From NCBI GenBank assembly GCA_025765595.1, contig JAIVFH010000044.1, positions 1 to 64,000 of the forward strand: a DNA stretch of 64,000 bases, read 5' to 3'. This DNA is from Obelidium mucronatum. Its lineage: Eukaryota; Chytridiomycota; Chytridiomycetes; Chytridiales; Chytriomycetaceae. Each line of letters begins with the position of its first letter. Position 1 is the stretch's first letter. Below, one piece after another: positions 1 through 10,537 of the stretch. Both the position numbers and the translations under genes were made by a program. The notes under the pieces were generated by a model. It was not told where the DNA came from. It saw nothing but the letters and a program-made list of their open reading frames with translations, and searched no databases.

Positions 1-382
1 GGCTGAAAAAATTGTGTCACAAAATCTGACATGACTAAGGCATCTAGATCGCCTTATCACGGCACAGCTCCCACCAAAAGGTAAGGCCATTCACACAGAG
101 AGAAGCTTCATGGTTTGCGGATAGGTAGTGTGGCTGATGAGCGGTTGGGTCCAAACTTCAGCCACAGCAATTATAACATTCCCAAAAAAGAATGAAAATT
201 TGTGTTATCAAAAGTTTCAATTCTTCCCAAATCGAAACCCCGACCCTGGCACTTGCCGTTGAGCACCTACACCGTCACAGTTCCGACAAGCAAAGCCCTT
301 CTGTGTACTCTGAGCCTTTGTCCGCCGGATATTACAGAAAAAAAGACCGAAACAACAAAGCACAAGTCGTTGCCCGATTGAA
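1..382. other. Window start, upstream region of the Zn2Cys6 gene
   Basis: I see no supportable gene here. Short open frames on both strands lack family features. The last part is probably the promoter and 5' leader of the regulator that starts at 383. No clear TATA element is visible. Confidence 0.4.
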
Positions 383-1009
383 ATGAATCCCACAGCTTCA
401 GACAAGAAACCTGCAGCCAGGAGGTTTAAATCATGCTTAGAATGCCAATCTACCAAGAAAAAGTGCTCCCGGGAGGATGTGTGTTCACGATGTGCTCGAT
501 TGGGAAAGGAGTGTGTCTATCACAACAACAACAACAACACTCCTTCGAATGGCCAAGACGGGTACGTTATATCCAGTAAAAAGATATATGAATGATATTC
601 ATTTTGTTTGTTTATCGACTATAGATTGAAACGGTCTCCGTCAGGGACTTCAGCCGGCAGTCGGAGTCCTCAACGTTATTCGCCAACAAGATACCAGCGG
701 AATTCCCCGCAAAGCCCATACGAACACCTGAAAACACAGCAAGGTCCGCCGCATATGCCGGTGGTGGTGCTGGGATCTAGCGGCGGCCCCGTTCTTCCAA
801 ATCACCTTTCAATTTTGGCCGACTCTGCTTTGTCGCAACACCCAAAAATGTTCTTGAAAGGAACAATTGGGTCCGCAAGACAGAACCCCGATGTACCGAA
901 AGCGGGTTATATCCCTCCACCATCTATTGGGGAACAACGAGATCTACTGTCACCGTTATCCGATGTCGATCCAAAGACACGAATGGGGATATCATTTTTG
1001 GTTGATTGA
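383..1009 (+). CDS. Short Zn2Cys6 (GAL4-type) zinc cluster transcription factor
   Basis: Likely a nuclear DNA-binding regulator. Residues about 18-46 carry C-X2-C-X6-C-X5-C-X2-C-X6-C, the six-cysteine fungal zinc cluster that binds two Zn ions, with a Lys-rich stretch between Cys2 and Cys3 as in GAL4. An intron at 562-624 (GTACGT...ATAG) joins two exons in phase; skipping it gives about 187 residues. The second exon is rich in Ser, Pro and Arg and looks disordered. The fungal middle-homology domain of classical family members is missing, so this is a short version. Target genes cannot be told. The start at 383 is the first ATG before the cluster. The family call is firm, the C-terminal part is not. 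Confidence 0.8.
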
Positions 1010-1375
1010 TCCTCCTCCCCCTGAGGTTATCTTTTATTCATTTTTTTTAAGTATATATAGCCCAGTATTCTCTTTTATGCGATGTAATTAAAAAAGGTTT
1101 ATGATTCCAGTATTTATCTTATTCTTCAAAAACTCCTTGCTTGGTCAGCAATTTTTCTGATAAGTCAAAGACATGGAACTCCGCTGCTTCCAGTGGCTCC
1201 CACTGCGTTCCCACACAATGCGCGAACTGAATTGTTATCGTCACATCTATTTTGCTTCGGTTGCGTAATAAATGGAGTTTATACCCCGAATGAGGGTACT
1301 CCTGAATCAGGGATTTTGTCGAACGCCCCCCTAGTTCGGCAGTCTGATCGGAGAGAAAATAAAGACTAAACCAAA
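1010..1375. other. Intergenic region between zinc-cluster gene and CxC5/CxC6 gene
   Basis: AT-rich beginning with a possible 3' end for the upstream gene. A minus-strand open frame covers 1119-1424, but it has no recognisable domain and overlaps the start of the next gene, so I do not call it. Nothing else is supportable. Confidence 0.35.
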
Positions 1376-3415
1376 ATGAAATGCAACAACCCCGAACCCG
1401 AACAAGACCCCAACCAACAGCCACCCAAGCAGCTCCTCCTTCGATTGTCGCTGCTTACAGCCGCTATTATGCGGCAAAGCTCCAGTCTGCTACCATACAT
1501 GAAGAATGCATCAACAGTTGCAGCATCAGCACGCTACTCCCATGTACGCAGTCTCTTGAAGTCAATATCTGCGTCTTTGGGCTTCTCTGACGAGTTTATG
1601 TATGAGCATATCGAAACCATGCTACGTGATGGGAGCTTCAAGTCGCACAGGTTCCGAGAGGTTGAACTGGAGTTGTGCAACCCTGCCACGCGGTGCTACA
1701 ACTGCAACCATGCACTCACTGTTCTTCCTCGGCAATCCATCAAAATAATTGGAAGCAATGGTGTAGAGTCGGCGGGCTATTTGCCAAAGGAATGCCAAAA
1801 CAAGCTCTGTTCTTGCCATTTTTTCGACATCGACTCTGGCACACACAAATTGGACGAAAGAACCACCATACGCAGCTACTATAGTGTCGAAACGCTCAAG
1901 GAACGCGGATACATCTTTCTCAACAACAAATATGTTGTCTCTTGGTCCGTTCTCAAGCTCTTCTGTGTGGAAATGGTTACAGAGCTTTGGTGAGACTTCC
2001 ATTCCATTACATTGCAATACGTATTAAAATTGTTACCTTCAGTGAGAAATCGTGGAATATTCAAGAGCTTTATCGAAATTCCTTTTGTCAATCTATTCCA
2101 ACACCCAAAGATTATCCGTTATTCAAACGTGGATATATTCTTTACAACTGTTGCCGCCTTGCATCCTGGATCAAACAACATCCTCAATATCAAAATACTG
2201 CCCCTGAGTTTGTTTCCGCGGGAGGAGTGTTTTATTTGCAGGAAAACAAGGGTGCTGATAAGAAAAGCCTCGATGATTTGCGAGAGGCGATGGAGGGATC
2301 AAACAAATGGTTCGAAGTGTATTTTGTTGAGAAGAACAGGCACTCTTGTAGGGAGTGTCATAAGATTGGGCCAACAGGGGAAGTGCTATCAGCAATGACT
2401 GAAGATGGGAAGGTCATGGGTAACAAGCTTTTCTTTCAGGATGAGACCAGTAAATTAACTCGGATCCACATACCAGGCCATCGTGTTTGCCCTATACGCC
2501 CATGCACTTTGCCTCTCGTGAATCCCGTCATAGGTTTCTGCTCCCTTCATCAACATGAGCGGTACATTTGCTTTGTTCGAGGGTGCACCGATCCAAGACG
2601 CAACCAAGAGCGCACTACTTTCTCTTGCAACAAGCAAGAACATATCTTCATTGAGGATAAGGTCCGTAAATCTGGAATGTCTTCCGAAAACCGGCGAATC
2701 AACAGAAAGCAGGCTGTTCAACAGCGAGCAGCCCGATTGAAAGGCATTCCGGTTTGCAAAACAGTTGTTTAGCAATATATGATCTCTAAGTTTGACTGTT
2801 TTCCAGGAATCAGTCTGTCATCAAGAAAAACACGAGTCATCCCAATCTGGAATGGTGAAGTATGGTATGCATTATTATTGGCTACCATGCCTCTTTATTA
2901 TGGTGTGGAGCTGTGGTATCATCGTTTCAGTCAAAAAGCTGTTCACGTTTGAGTCCAACGATGACATTCTACCTATGATGGTTGCTACTTTTGATGCTCT
3001 CGGTGAGGACCCCAGCCATCTCTACTATGACAAGAATTGTATCAAGCTCCGATCCATTGCAAAGAAACTCCGAGACTTAGGGGAGATTACAAGTGAAAGT
3101 TCTGACTTCCACATAGGCTTGCTTCGGGTTTATCTTCGTGTATTCTTTTTGCTTGATGAGTTTCATTTTCTTCGTCACACTGAAGAATTTTGTACACGTT
3201 ACTGCAACCCATCCTATGGTAAAGACAACTGCAAACGAGTTGGTGTCTCGGATTTCAACACTCAGATTGCCGAGCAAACCAATGTTTGGTTTGGAGAGGT
3301 GTCTCACATCATGAAGAACTTGGATGCTTGCCAACATGACTTTTTCATGTGGAACCTTGTTGATTTCCGCAATGAGCAAATTGGAAAACGTTTGGAAAAG
3401 AAAAATAAACCATAA
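1376..3415 (+). CDS. CxC5/CxC6 cysteine-cluster protein of the KDZ-transposon-associated type
   Basis: Three exons join in phase by introns 1990-2042 (GTGAGA...TTCAG) and 2752-2806 (GTTTGC...TCCAG), giving about 643 residues. Exon 1 shows the CxC5-like part: paired cysteines (C-Y-N-C and later C-S-C) around a Leu/Val-rich strand, then a segment with RTTIRSYYS. Exon 2 has the CxC6-like part with FCSLHQHE, CFVRGCTD and C-X3-EH followed by a basic Arg/Lys stretch. Exon 3 has HFLRHTEEFC, YCNP and IAEQTNVWFG, the usual C-terminal block. These clusters were described next to Kyakuja-Dileera-Zisupton transposons in fungi. Their biochemical role is unknown; DNA or chromatin binding is a guess. No KDZ transposase is visible next to it. 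The exact start is uncertain. Confidence 0.75.
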
Positions 3416-3614
3416 TTGTCAACATTATATTTGGCAGAGCAACACAAGTTTGTTTGAGATGTAGTCGTGACACAGACAATGAAGCAATAAGAACAACAAT
3501 AACGTTTTCTCGGAGCGACTACGATATTTTTATTGCACAGATTCACATCACCACTATCTGTGGTTGCTCATCACTCGTCGTATCCGTTGCCCGGAGACCG
3601 ACTTCCAACAAGTT

Positions 3615-6041
3615 CTACTGGAAAACTTTCCAAGTACATGTTTTAAAGCGGCGGAAGTTCTTGGTATCTTCCAAGCAATGCCTCTTATAATACATCCAGA
3701 ACCACGGGAGCTTTTTACTACTGACCAACAAATCCAACTCTAAACGTCCATTGCAGTAAACGCCAGGAGCACTGATTGGATCAATTAAACGTAGACCGTC
3801 TTGTACCACACCAATCAGAGCATCAGTTGAATAAGGTTCATCGCAAATACCTCGAATTCCTGGAATTAGGGGCTGTTAATTGATTCCGTAGTGCAACAAA
3901 TTAAAGAAGAAAACTACTACCTGTGTACGATGCCATTGAGACAATACGACTCAGCTGTGAATCAATGTGGGTGATAGCAACACTAAATTGAAACATCTTT
4001 TCTGTCTTTGGAAAACCTGGATGAGAGTTGCCGACTTCAACAGAACAAGCCGCGTAACTTGTCATATTCTTGTGTTCCCAGCAAGAAATAAATGCTCGGC
4101 TGTACTCAAGTATTGCAGAGTTTGTCTTTTGGCTAGAGCGAGCTGCTGGCACAACAATCAGCGGTTCAACACCTCTGTATTGCGTTACTAATGCATCAAC
4201 AGGAGGGGGGGGGCGGTACAAGCTGTTGATGTTCCGAGACAGAATGACTGTATTCCACGGCAGAGTAAGTGGGAAGACAACGTTCTACAGATGACTTAGG
4301 GCGTGGAGGAATGCAAGGAGCTGAAGTACAAGCTTGCTTGGTCAGCAATGCATACTGTGCCACAGGTTCAAGAACAGCAATTAGCGAGAATCCTTCAGAC
4401 TGATGCACTGAAAATGAAACAGTTCCAGGTACAGAGTAGTGGTAAAGCTTGAAGTACACAGATTTAACGTTGTGTCCGTTGAAAGCACTGTTGACAAAAA
4501 GCTCAAGAGATTCACGTGCTCCAGCAAGAGATACTGTTTTACAGCCGAGTGAGCAGCGTTTAAAAGTAATCATTTACAGATATTCCTACCGTTTTCATCG
4601 ACAATTGGTACTTGCAGAATAAGATCATCTGAAACACTGCCTCTAAGGCTACAATCAAGGGTAAAGTGACTATTCTCCAAAACAGCAGATGATTGAGTGA
4701 AGTGAGGATGGTCCTTTGGATGTGGCGCTTCCTGTCTTGAGAGCAGCTGTGGAAAGCCTTGTTCACGGTAACCAAAGTCTTCATCATATGGAGGATTTGA
4801 TATAGCTTCAGACAATTGGCTCAAGAACGACTCATCAGGAGTTGTCTCAGCGGGTGGTGGTATTGGAGATGATAGACATACAGATGCAAAGGCCGAGGCA
4901 ACAAGAGATGCTGGTGAATTGGGTCCAGCTGCTGGTTGTGAAATTTTTGGTCGGGGAGGAACTTGAATGTGGGCTACTTTGATGATTGCCGGTGGTTGCA
5001 ATGTACAGCCAAGTGAGTTCTGTGGGGAAGGTGTATTCACGCCACTTGGATGCGGGGAGAATTCATGATTGTACGCAGTATTAGCAACAGTTGCTTCAAT
5101 TGCTGTATCCGGTTTGAGTCTTTCCTGGCTGTGGCCATTCAAAAGGTATTGCAACGTAGGTTGCCTTCCATCCACAACCATCTCGTTGACACTGCAATAC
5201 TTTGGATGCAAATTTGAAGGTGTTGCAATAGTTGTGGGCCATATTACCGCTGATGTTTCGTCACGCAGAGATTCTGTTGACCGATGGCTTGCGATTAACC
5301 ACAATAATACAACCAAAAACAAAGTACACATACCCACAATGCAATGAGCCAAATTGCTTCTACGTTGCTCCAAACCAATGTATTCTTCTTTGGGAGATCC
5401 ACACAAAAAGAAAAGTTCAAGAGCTTGCAGTTGCTCAAGCCTTGCTTCATCAACGTCATCAACAAGAGTTATGAGTGCTGCAGGGACCAATTGCGAAACT
5501 GCATCGATATCTGACAAGCATTTTGTGAATTGTAGTAGCCCCTTGGCAAAGAAGAGCGGTATTGGTAGTGGGCCATTCGCAAATCGTATACTGCTTGGGT
5601 TGCAAGTGTTCATTCTCCTTAGGTTCAAGTAAAATTTAGATATCAAATAAGGGGTCTGATAAGATTGAAGAGAACAGATAAATACCTAACACCATTGATT
5701 ATGGCAAGCACAGCACGACTCTTGTACTCAGCACCTTTGGCTTCCATAACAGCAACAGCGCCAGAAACTGCCCCGCATTCGTGAAGGGAGCGCACCATTG
5801 ACGCAAGGCTCTTAACAGCCCCATTTACCGCCGTTGACTTGCCATTAACGGGCCACTTTTCGTGTTTCGTGGAGGCAATGCCAGGGAGGAGGGCCTTATC
5901 TGCGTTGAAACCAAGCAGCTCCACAACAGCTGCGGCGAAATCGGCTCTTGAGAACGGCAAGAGGAGCGGTTGCACAACAGAAGATGGCAGACTTGGCTCC
6001 CGAGTGGCTCGAGTAGTCCTAGTGGCCTTATTCGGGATCAT
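3615..6041 (-). CDS. Hypothetical multi-exon protein with one membrane segment and a frame break at a G-run
   Basis: Not recognised. Exons read from ATG 6041: an Ala-rich first exon, a long exon about 5630-4586, one from about 4512, and a last exon of about 3861-3615 ending in TAG. The long exon has a hydrophobic stretch of about 20 residues near 5330 that may span a membrane, then a low-complexity Pro/Ser region. The C-terminal third looks folded, with alternating hydrophobic residues and well placed Trp and Cys. Introns are visible around 4512-4585 and 3862-3915. The frame shifts by one at a run of nine G (4205-4213), where a Pro-rich stretch continues smoothly in the next frame. This suggests an indel or natural slippage. 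No family can be named. Confidence 0.5.
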
Positions 6042-6102
6042 GGTATTTGATTTGGGACCAAAAAAACAGGGGAATGACTCGCGTTTGGGGCAGGAAAATT
6101 TT

Positions 6103-6178
6103 CCGGAATGACTTCAGAATGGGTTCCCGAATCCATCCGAATGAACCCCGAATCATCCAGAATGAAACCCGATTCACC
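6103..6178. repeat. Degenerate direct repeats of about 20-22 bp upstream of the gene starting at 6041
   Basis: Four imperfect units in tandem share a CCGAAT...CCAGAATGAA core, starting near 6103, 6126, 6146 and 6168. The position just upstream of ATG 6041 (minus strand) makes a promoter or operator role possible. This is inference; the repeats could also be neutral. Confidence 0.45.
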
Positions 6179-6700
6179 AACACAAGCAATCAGGATATAT
6201 TCTGAATAAATGAGGCTTTTTAAACTGCCTTCTGAAGTCGCTGTGTCTCTCTTCAGCCGCCAAGACACAAAAACAACAAATTGAACTATGACGCGATGGT
6301 GGAATTCAGTGCCGATCGCAAATTGATCTTGTTATGAGTGATAGCGTTCGGTGGCTTCACGCAAGCCAATTGTATAACTGGATCAGTTTTTTTTTTTACG
6401 GTAGGACGGTTCTTAGCAACAGTTACTCTCAGATAATAGATGGCTATAACCGTTGAAGTGTGTAATCGGTGTTTTTGGCTGACAAGCCAAGAAACACTGG
6501 AACATCTCCATTTTTGTGATATTTTAAAATCAAGAAAAAAAGACCACCACAGCCACACACCTTTGACGATGTATCCCCCGCATCCGCAGATCATCTCGCA
6601 GGTAAAGAGATGTCTTGTCTTTGATTCCAAGGGCGTGGCCTAGAAGAGCCCCCAATCTGCTCCTCTCTGCTGCGTTGCTTGTTCCAAACCAGCATTCTAA
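6179..6700. other. Intergenic stretch with a small zinc-finger-like ORF
   Basis: An ATG-started frame at 6440-6643 (67 codons) has C-X2-C followed by H-X3-C spacing that resembles a short zinc finger. A good donor (CAG|GTAAAG) lies at 6601, so it could be the first exon of the next gene, but I could not join it cleanly to 6701. I do not call it as a separate gene. Confidence 0.3.
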
Positions 6701-7540
6701 ATGAAGTCAAACGTGCCACAGACCCACTCCGATAACAAACTGGCTCCTCTAGAAACCCAATCGAAGCTTTTGTCTCAGAGATTTGAAGAAGAAAGCGGAC
6801 CGACGATGGTCAGAGACGGTCTGAAAAGGTTTGGGCTACTCTTTCCAGAAAGGCTCACCAATTGAAACCCCCGAACCCCCCATTTTTTGGATATAAGGAG
6901 CAGCAGTTTGAACTCGACAATAGCAAACAGCAATACCCGGTCTTCAAGCAATCTCCATGATCTGAATCCATCATCACCATCACCACCAACACCACAAATG
7001 CACAGGAATTTTCAACAAAACAATACCTTGCGAGAAGAGCCTTCAGATTCATGTTTCTCTGATATCCGGAATCTGCTTGCGGGAAGCCACCTTCTAATGC
7101 GGACTAGTTGGAGGCGGCCGCGGGAAAATCCTACCAACACCATTTCAGAAAGCAGCAGCCACGTACAAACAAAAGAAAAAGAAATCGCACCACCATCTCC
7201 CCCACATCCAACCTCGAAACGGCGCAGTAGACCTATTGTAAGATACAACCCTCTATCAACAGCTGGGTCTCGACAGTACCTTCCACTTCCCATCAGTGGC
7301 TTGCGGATAGAGCAACAAAGGGGACAAGGAGAGCTGCAAGACCGAGGGAATAGTTATCATCGGGAAGCATCACCCGTGTCCCAATTATCTGGGATTTATA
7401 CTCCAGTTTTAGCGTCGAGTCAATGGTCGTTGGCGGGGGGTAGCTTGTGGGGAAGTGATGTTGGGCCTGCCGTTTTGGCGCCTTCGAGCGAAGAACATGT
7501 GTATTCTGTAGATCCACAGATGAAGAAGGAAGCAATATAG
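6701..7540 (+). CDS. Hypothetical Ser/Pro-rich protein
   Basis: Not recognised. ATG 6701 opens a frame that stops at 6863, and the same frame reopens downstream. An intron at 6829-6897 (GTTTGG...ATAAG, 69 nt) removes the stop and gives about 256 residues. The protein is low in complexity: Ser/Asn stretches, a Pro-Ser-Pro stretch, a basic patch KRRSRP, and a C-terminal half rich in Gly and Ser. It is probably disordered and may be nuclear. An AATAAA lies just after the stop (about 7552). The intron donor is weak, so the first exon is less certain than the second. Confidence 0.45.
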
Positions 7541-7814
7541 TTGAAAGGGTTGAATAAAAGGTTTATTGTGTGGATTGAAACAAATTCAAGCCAGATCTTT
7601 TTTTGTTATAGGAAGGAATATACCAATAAGGCTGGTATTTTTCAGAGAACGCCAGAACGGTTGGTTTTGTACTTGAATCCTTGAATGGGTTATGAATGGG
7701 TTTTGGTGAAGCAGAAATACATTTCGTGGCTTCCAGGAGCAGTGCTACTGAGCACGTTCTACTCGGAATTCATCCAGCACAGATAAAGGAGATAAAACAG
7801 AGATACGAAAAAAA

Positions 7815-7839
7815 GGCAGTGTTTCCAGAAACAACTGCC
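7815..7839. terminator. Stem-loop in convergent 3' region, copy 1
   Basis: GGCAGT-GTTTC pairs with GAAAC-(A)-ACTGCC around a tiny loop: 11 pairs with one bulged A. It sits downstream of the gene ending at 7540. A role in 3'-end formation is a guess. Confidence 0.45.
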
Positions 7840-7947
7840 ATCTAAATATTTATTCTGTAGAATGAAACGGATAAGAAAGAATCAAAAAGTAATAACGCTC
7901 GTGATAGGCTTAAAATGATGATGATGAGAAAGGAAAGACAAAGAAGG

Positions 7948-7970
7948 CAAGTGTTTCCAGAAACAACTTG
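7948..7970. terminator. Stem-loop in convergent 3' region, copy 2
   Basis: CAAGT-GTTTC pairs with GAAAC-(A)-ACTTG. Inner arm, loop and bulge equal copy 1. Two outer pairs differ but remain paired. It sits about 140 bp downstream of the 3' end of the gene at 8110-8529 on the minus strand. Confidence 0.45.
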
Positions 7971-8109
7971 GTGAAACTGAACTCAAAAATAATTAAAAAG
8001 TCCAATTCTGTTGGGATCACTGCTGCTGCTGGTTTAGTACTCTTTGGCCGGGAGGTAGGGTGGTATATGATCTTTTCTTGTCAATCTTTCTTTGCTTACG
8101 TTTGTGGTT

Positions 8110-8529
8110 TTAACTTCTGCACGACATCATTAAATTGTTGCTGCGGATGAAGTCCACAACAGCAATCGATGCGGTGCTATATTCACTATATCTCTGTCTC
8201 AAATCGATCAGTTGCTGATTTCTCTCTCGTTGTATGGGAGTCTTGAAGGCGTTTTTGAACTGATAAAACACGCGGTGAATATTTCCAACAAAGTCCAGGT
8301 GGGACAGACGAGAAAGAAGTACCTTTTCCATCGGAGAAACAATATCCAAGGCGATTACTTTCTCCACCGCTTCGACGATATGCTTGCTCACTGCGTCCAT
8401 GTTTGCGTGTAAAAAACTGTCGAGCGTGTCCAATAGTTCAAACAGCGTCGCGCGTTGAGCATCGCAATTCTTGCGCAGCTCTTTGATCTCTTGCTCTTTC
8501 TTGGCGTAGATGATATTTGAAATATTCAT
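8110..8529 (-). CDS. Small helical, coiled-coil-like protein of unknown function
   Basis: A single-exon frame of 139 codons with ATG at 8529. The N-terminus (KKEQEIKELRKN) and C-terminus (RERNQQLIDLRQR) are charged and heptad-like, with a more hydrophobic middle containing several Asp-His and Leu-rich helices. No signal peptide or membrane segment is seen. I do not recognise the family. Predicted helices over nearly the full length suggest a partner protein in a complex. It is convergent with the upstream gene and divergent from the kinase gene at 8828. Confidence 0.5.
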   Translation of the reverse strand: MNISNIIYAKKEQEIKELRKNCDAQRATLFELLDTLDSFLHANMDAVSKHIVEAVEKVIALDIVSPMEKVLLSRLSHLDFVGNIHRVFYQFKNAFKTPIQRERNQQLIDLRQRYSEYSTASIAVVDFIRSNNLMMSCRS

Positions 8530-8738
8530 GTTTCTGTGTTTGTTTTTTTGGATGATAAATAATTGTCACCTCTTCCAGGGTTATGTTAATCCCTCTCCCC
8601 CCCAAAAACCGACGGATTTCAAGGGATTTCAAGATACGATTTTTAATTTGGTTTGTTTGGTTGATTCAAGGCTTGAGATTAGCTAGTTCGTGAATTTGCT
8701 TCGATTTCTACACCTATCCGTCAACAACGAAACAAGCT

Positions 8739-8744
8739 TATAAA
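8739..8744 (+). promoter_or_regulatory. Likely TATA box of the PDK/BCKDK-type kinase gene
   Basis: TATAAA preceded by a CT and followed by AGC lies 84 bp before ATG 8828. Distance and sequence fit a core promoter. The rest of 8530-8827 holds no gene. Confidence 0.5.
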
Positions 8745-8827
8745 AGCAAGCACTGAATCGAATGCCTGGATTTGGAATATGGACAGTATTCACTCAAAAG
8801 AACCAACAAAAAAGAAACCACAAATAA

Positions 8828-10301
8828 ATGCTTAAACAGCGACTTTTTGTGGATAGTTTGCGCCGCAGCAAGGCCACGTGGGCGTCGTCAAACTCGCGCG
8901 TGCATGAATTAGCGCAGGCGCCGATCAATCCGGTTACGTTGAAGCGACTGTTGGACTTGGGCGAAACAAAGAACCTTCGAGAGAGTTCGCTGCTGCTTCA
9001 CTCAGAACTGCCGAAGCGGCTTGCAAGGCGGGTCAAAGGTAAAAGAGGCACAACCTTATAGCAATGCAGAGAGACTGATTTCCAATTGTTGGCAGCGGTG
9101 CAGAAGCTGCCGTTCATTGTTGGCGTCAATCCACACATCAGAAGCATCTATCAATTGTACGATCGCATTCTTTCATATCTGGCTTTTTTCCCCTCATCGT
9201 ATCAAAACCAAATCCTTCTTTGGCTTCCTTTAGATACCTCGACTCTTTTGAAATCCTATCACAGCTTCCAGAACCCACAGACAACGATTCCCAACAACTA
9301 TTCACAGATACTCTGAAAGATTTAGTAGCATCTCATGCAGACGTTATTCCTCGACTTGCAAAGGGTTAGGGTCAATTGGATTATCCAGGTTGGCCAAGAC
9401 CTTACTCACAAAAAACAAAAAAAACAAAAACAAACAGGATTCCAGGAATGTGGACGATACATGTCGCGAGAAGACGCCGCAGATTTCTTGGATGGAATGA
9501 TTCACGCACGTATTGCCATTCGAGGTTGAAAACGCATTGTTTGGTTGCTTTGTTCACACTACCTAGTTTTAACCTTTTAAAAAAAACAGTCCTCGCCGAA
9601 CACCACCTCGCCCTCCAAGAACCCATCCCCGGCTACATTGGCGTATTAAACACAAACCTCTCGCCAACAACCGTTCTCCGGCACACCGCCGACTATGTCC
9701 AAGAACTCTGCGAAATCAACTACGGCGTATCCCCGGAATTCCAACTCTCTGGACACTTGGACACTCGAATCACATACATCTCAAACCACTTGGAATATAT
9801 TTTCATGGAGCTATTGAAGAATGCGTCGCGTGCGACTGTCGAGCATTCGAAACGTATTTCAAGGAGAGGGGAGCAGCCTGTGGTTCAGATTACGGTTGCT
9901 AGAGGGCCTGCAGATGTGACGATTCGTGTGAGAGATATGGGCGGTGGTATTTCTCCGGAAGGTTTGTTTTTTTGATTTACTCCATTTCCTGTCTTGTTCC
10001 TAATTTCCTCATTCGCTACTACTTGTCAGATATGGCGAGAGTTTTTGAATACTCATATACAACTGTTCCGAAATCCGAACTCGAAGAAGACCACAACATA
10101 TTCTCATCCCAATCACGCCAAGCCATGCAAGCCGGCGTTGGCGGACCTATTGCTGGATTAGGTTTTGGACTTCCAATGTCCCGTATTTATGCAAAGTACT
10201 TTGGAGGGTCTTTGGAACTCAAGAGTGTCGGTGGACATGGGGTCGATGTGTTTTTGCGAGTCCCCAACATTTCAAGATCTGATAACAAACATCTCATTTG
10301 A
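8828..10301 (+). CDS. Mitochondrial pyruvate / branched-chain ketoacid dehydrogenase kinase
   Basis: This kinase phosphorylates and switches off the E1 subunit of pyruvate or branched-chain ketoacid dehydrogenase in the mitochondrial matrix. Six exons (8828-9038, 9096-9156, 9234-9364, 9438-9524, 9590-9961, 10030-10301) join in frame to 377 residues, normal for the family. The N-terminus is basic with few acids, suiting mitochondrial import. The helical domain contains the [11 protein letters not shown] block. The GHKL ATP site shows the N box ([10 protein letters not shown]), G1 (DMGGGIS) and G2 (GLGFGLP). The C-terminal GGSLELKS...DVFLRV also fits. Whether it acts on the pyruvate or the branched-chain complex cannot be decided; the SYTT stretch is of the shared type. 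No frame break. Confidence 0.92.
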
Positions 10302-10537
10302 TTCAATAAAAAGCGATTCAGACAAAAAAAGATTTAATAGACAAGAGCAACCATTCCTTTTCGTTTATTTGCATTTACAACAACTAAATAAGTGTAAAAA
10401 AAGTTGGACGCCGTTTTTGTGAAAGAGGCAGAATTTGGAAAACGTTTAACATCCAAGAAGAAACTTTAAAAATAACATGTGAAAAAATGAGCAAGTACAG
10501 TTGTAACCAATGCAACCCAATTTCCCAACATGCTAGT
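10302..10537. other. Convergent 3' region between kinase gene and EF2
   Basis: AT-rich, with an AATAAA shortly after the kinase stop (about 10304). It probably holds both poly(A) sites. Nothing else is seen. Confidence 0.4.

Larger units (their letters stand above)
7541..8109. other. Convergent intergenic region with two related hairpins
   Basis: This lies between two genes that point toward each other. It holds two hairpins with the same inner arm and compensating outer arms (7815-7839 and 7948-7970), listed separately. Otherwise it is AT-rich with no supportable gene. Confidence 0.5.

Noticed and set aside
1119..1424. 101-codon minus-strand frame
   Set aside because: No family features and it overlaps the start of the CxC5/CxC6 gene.
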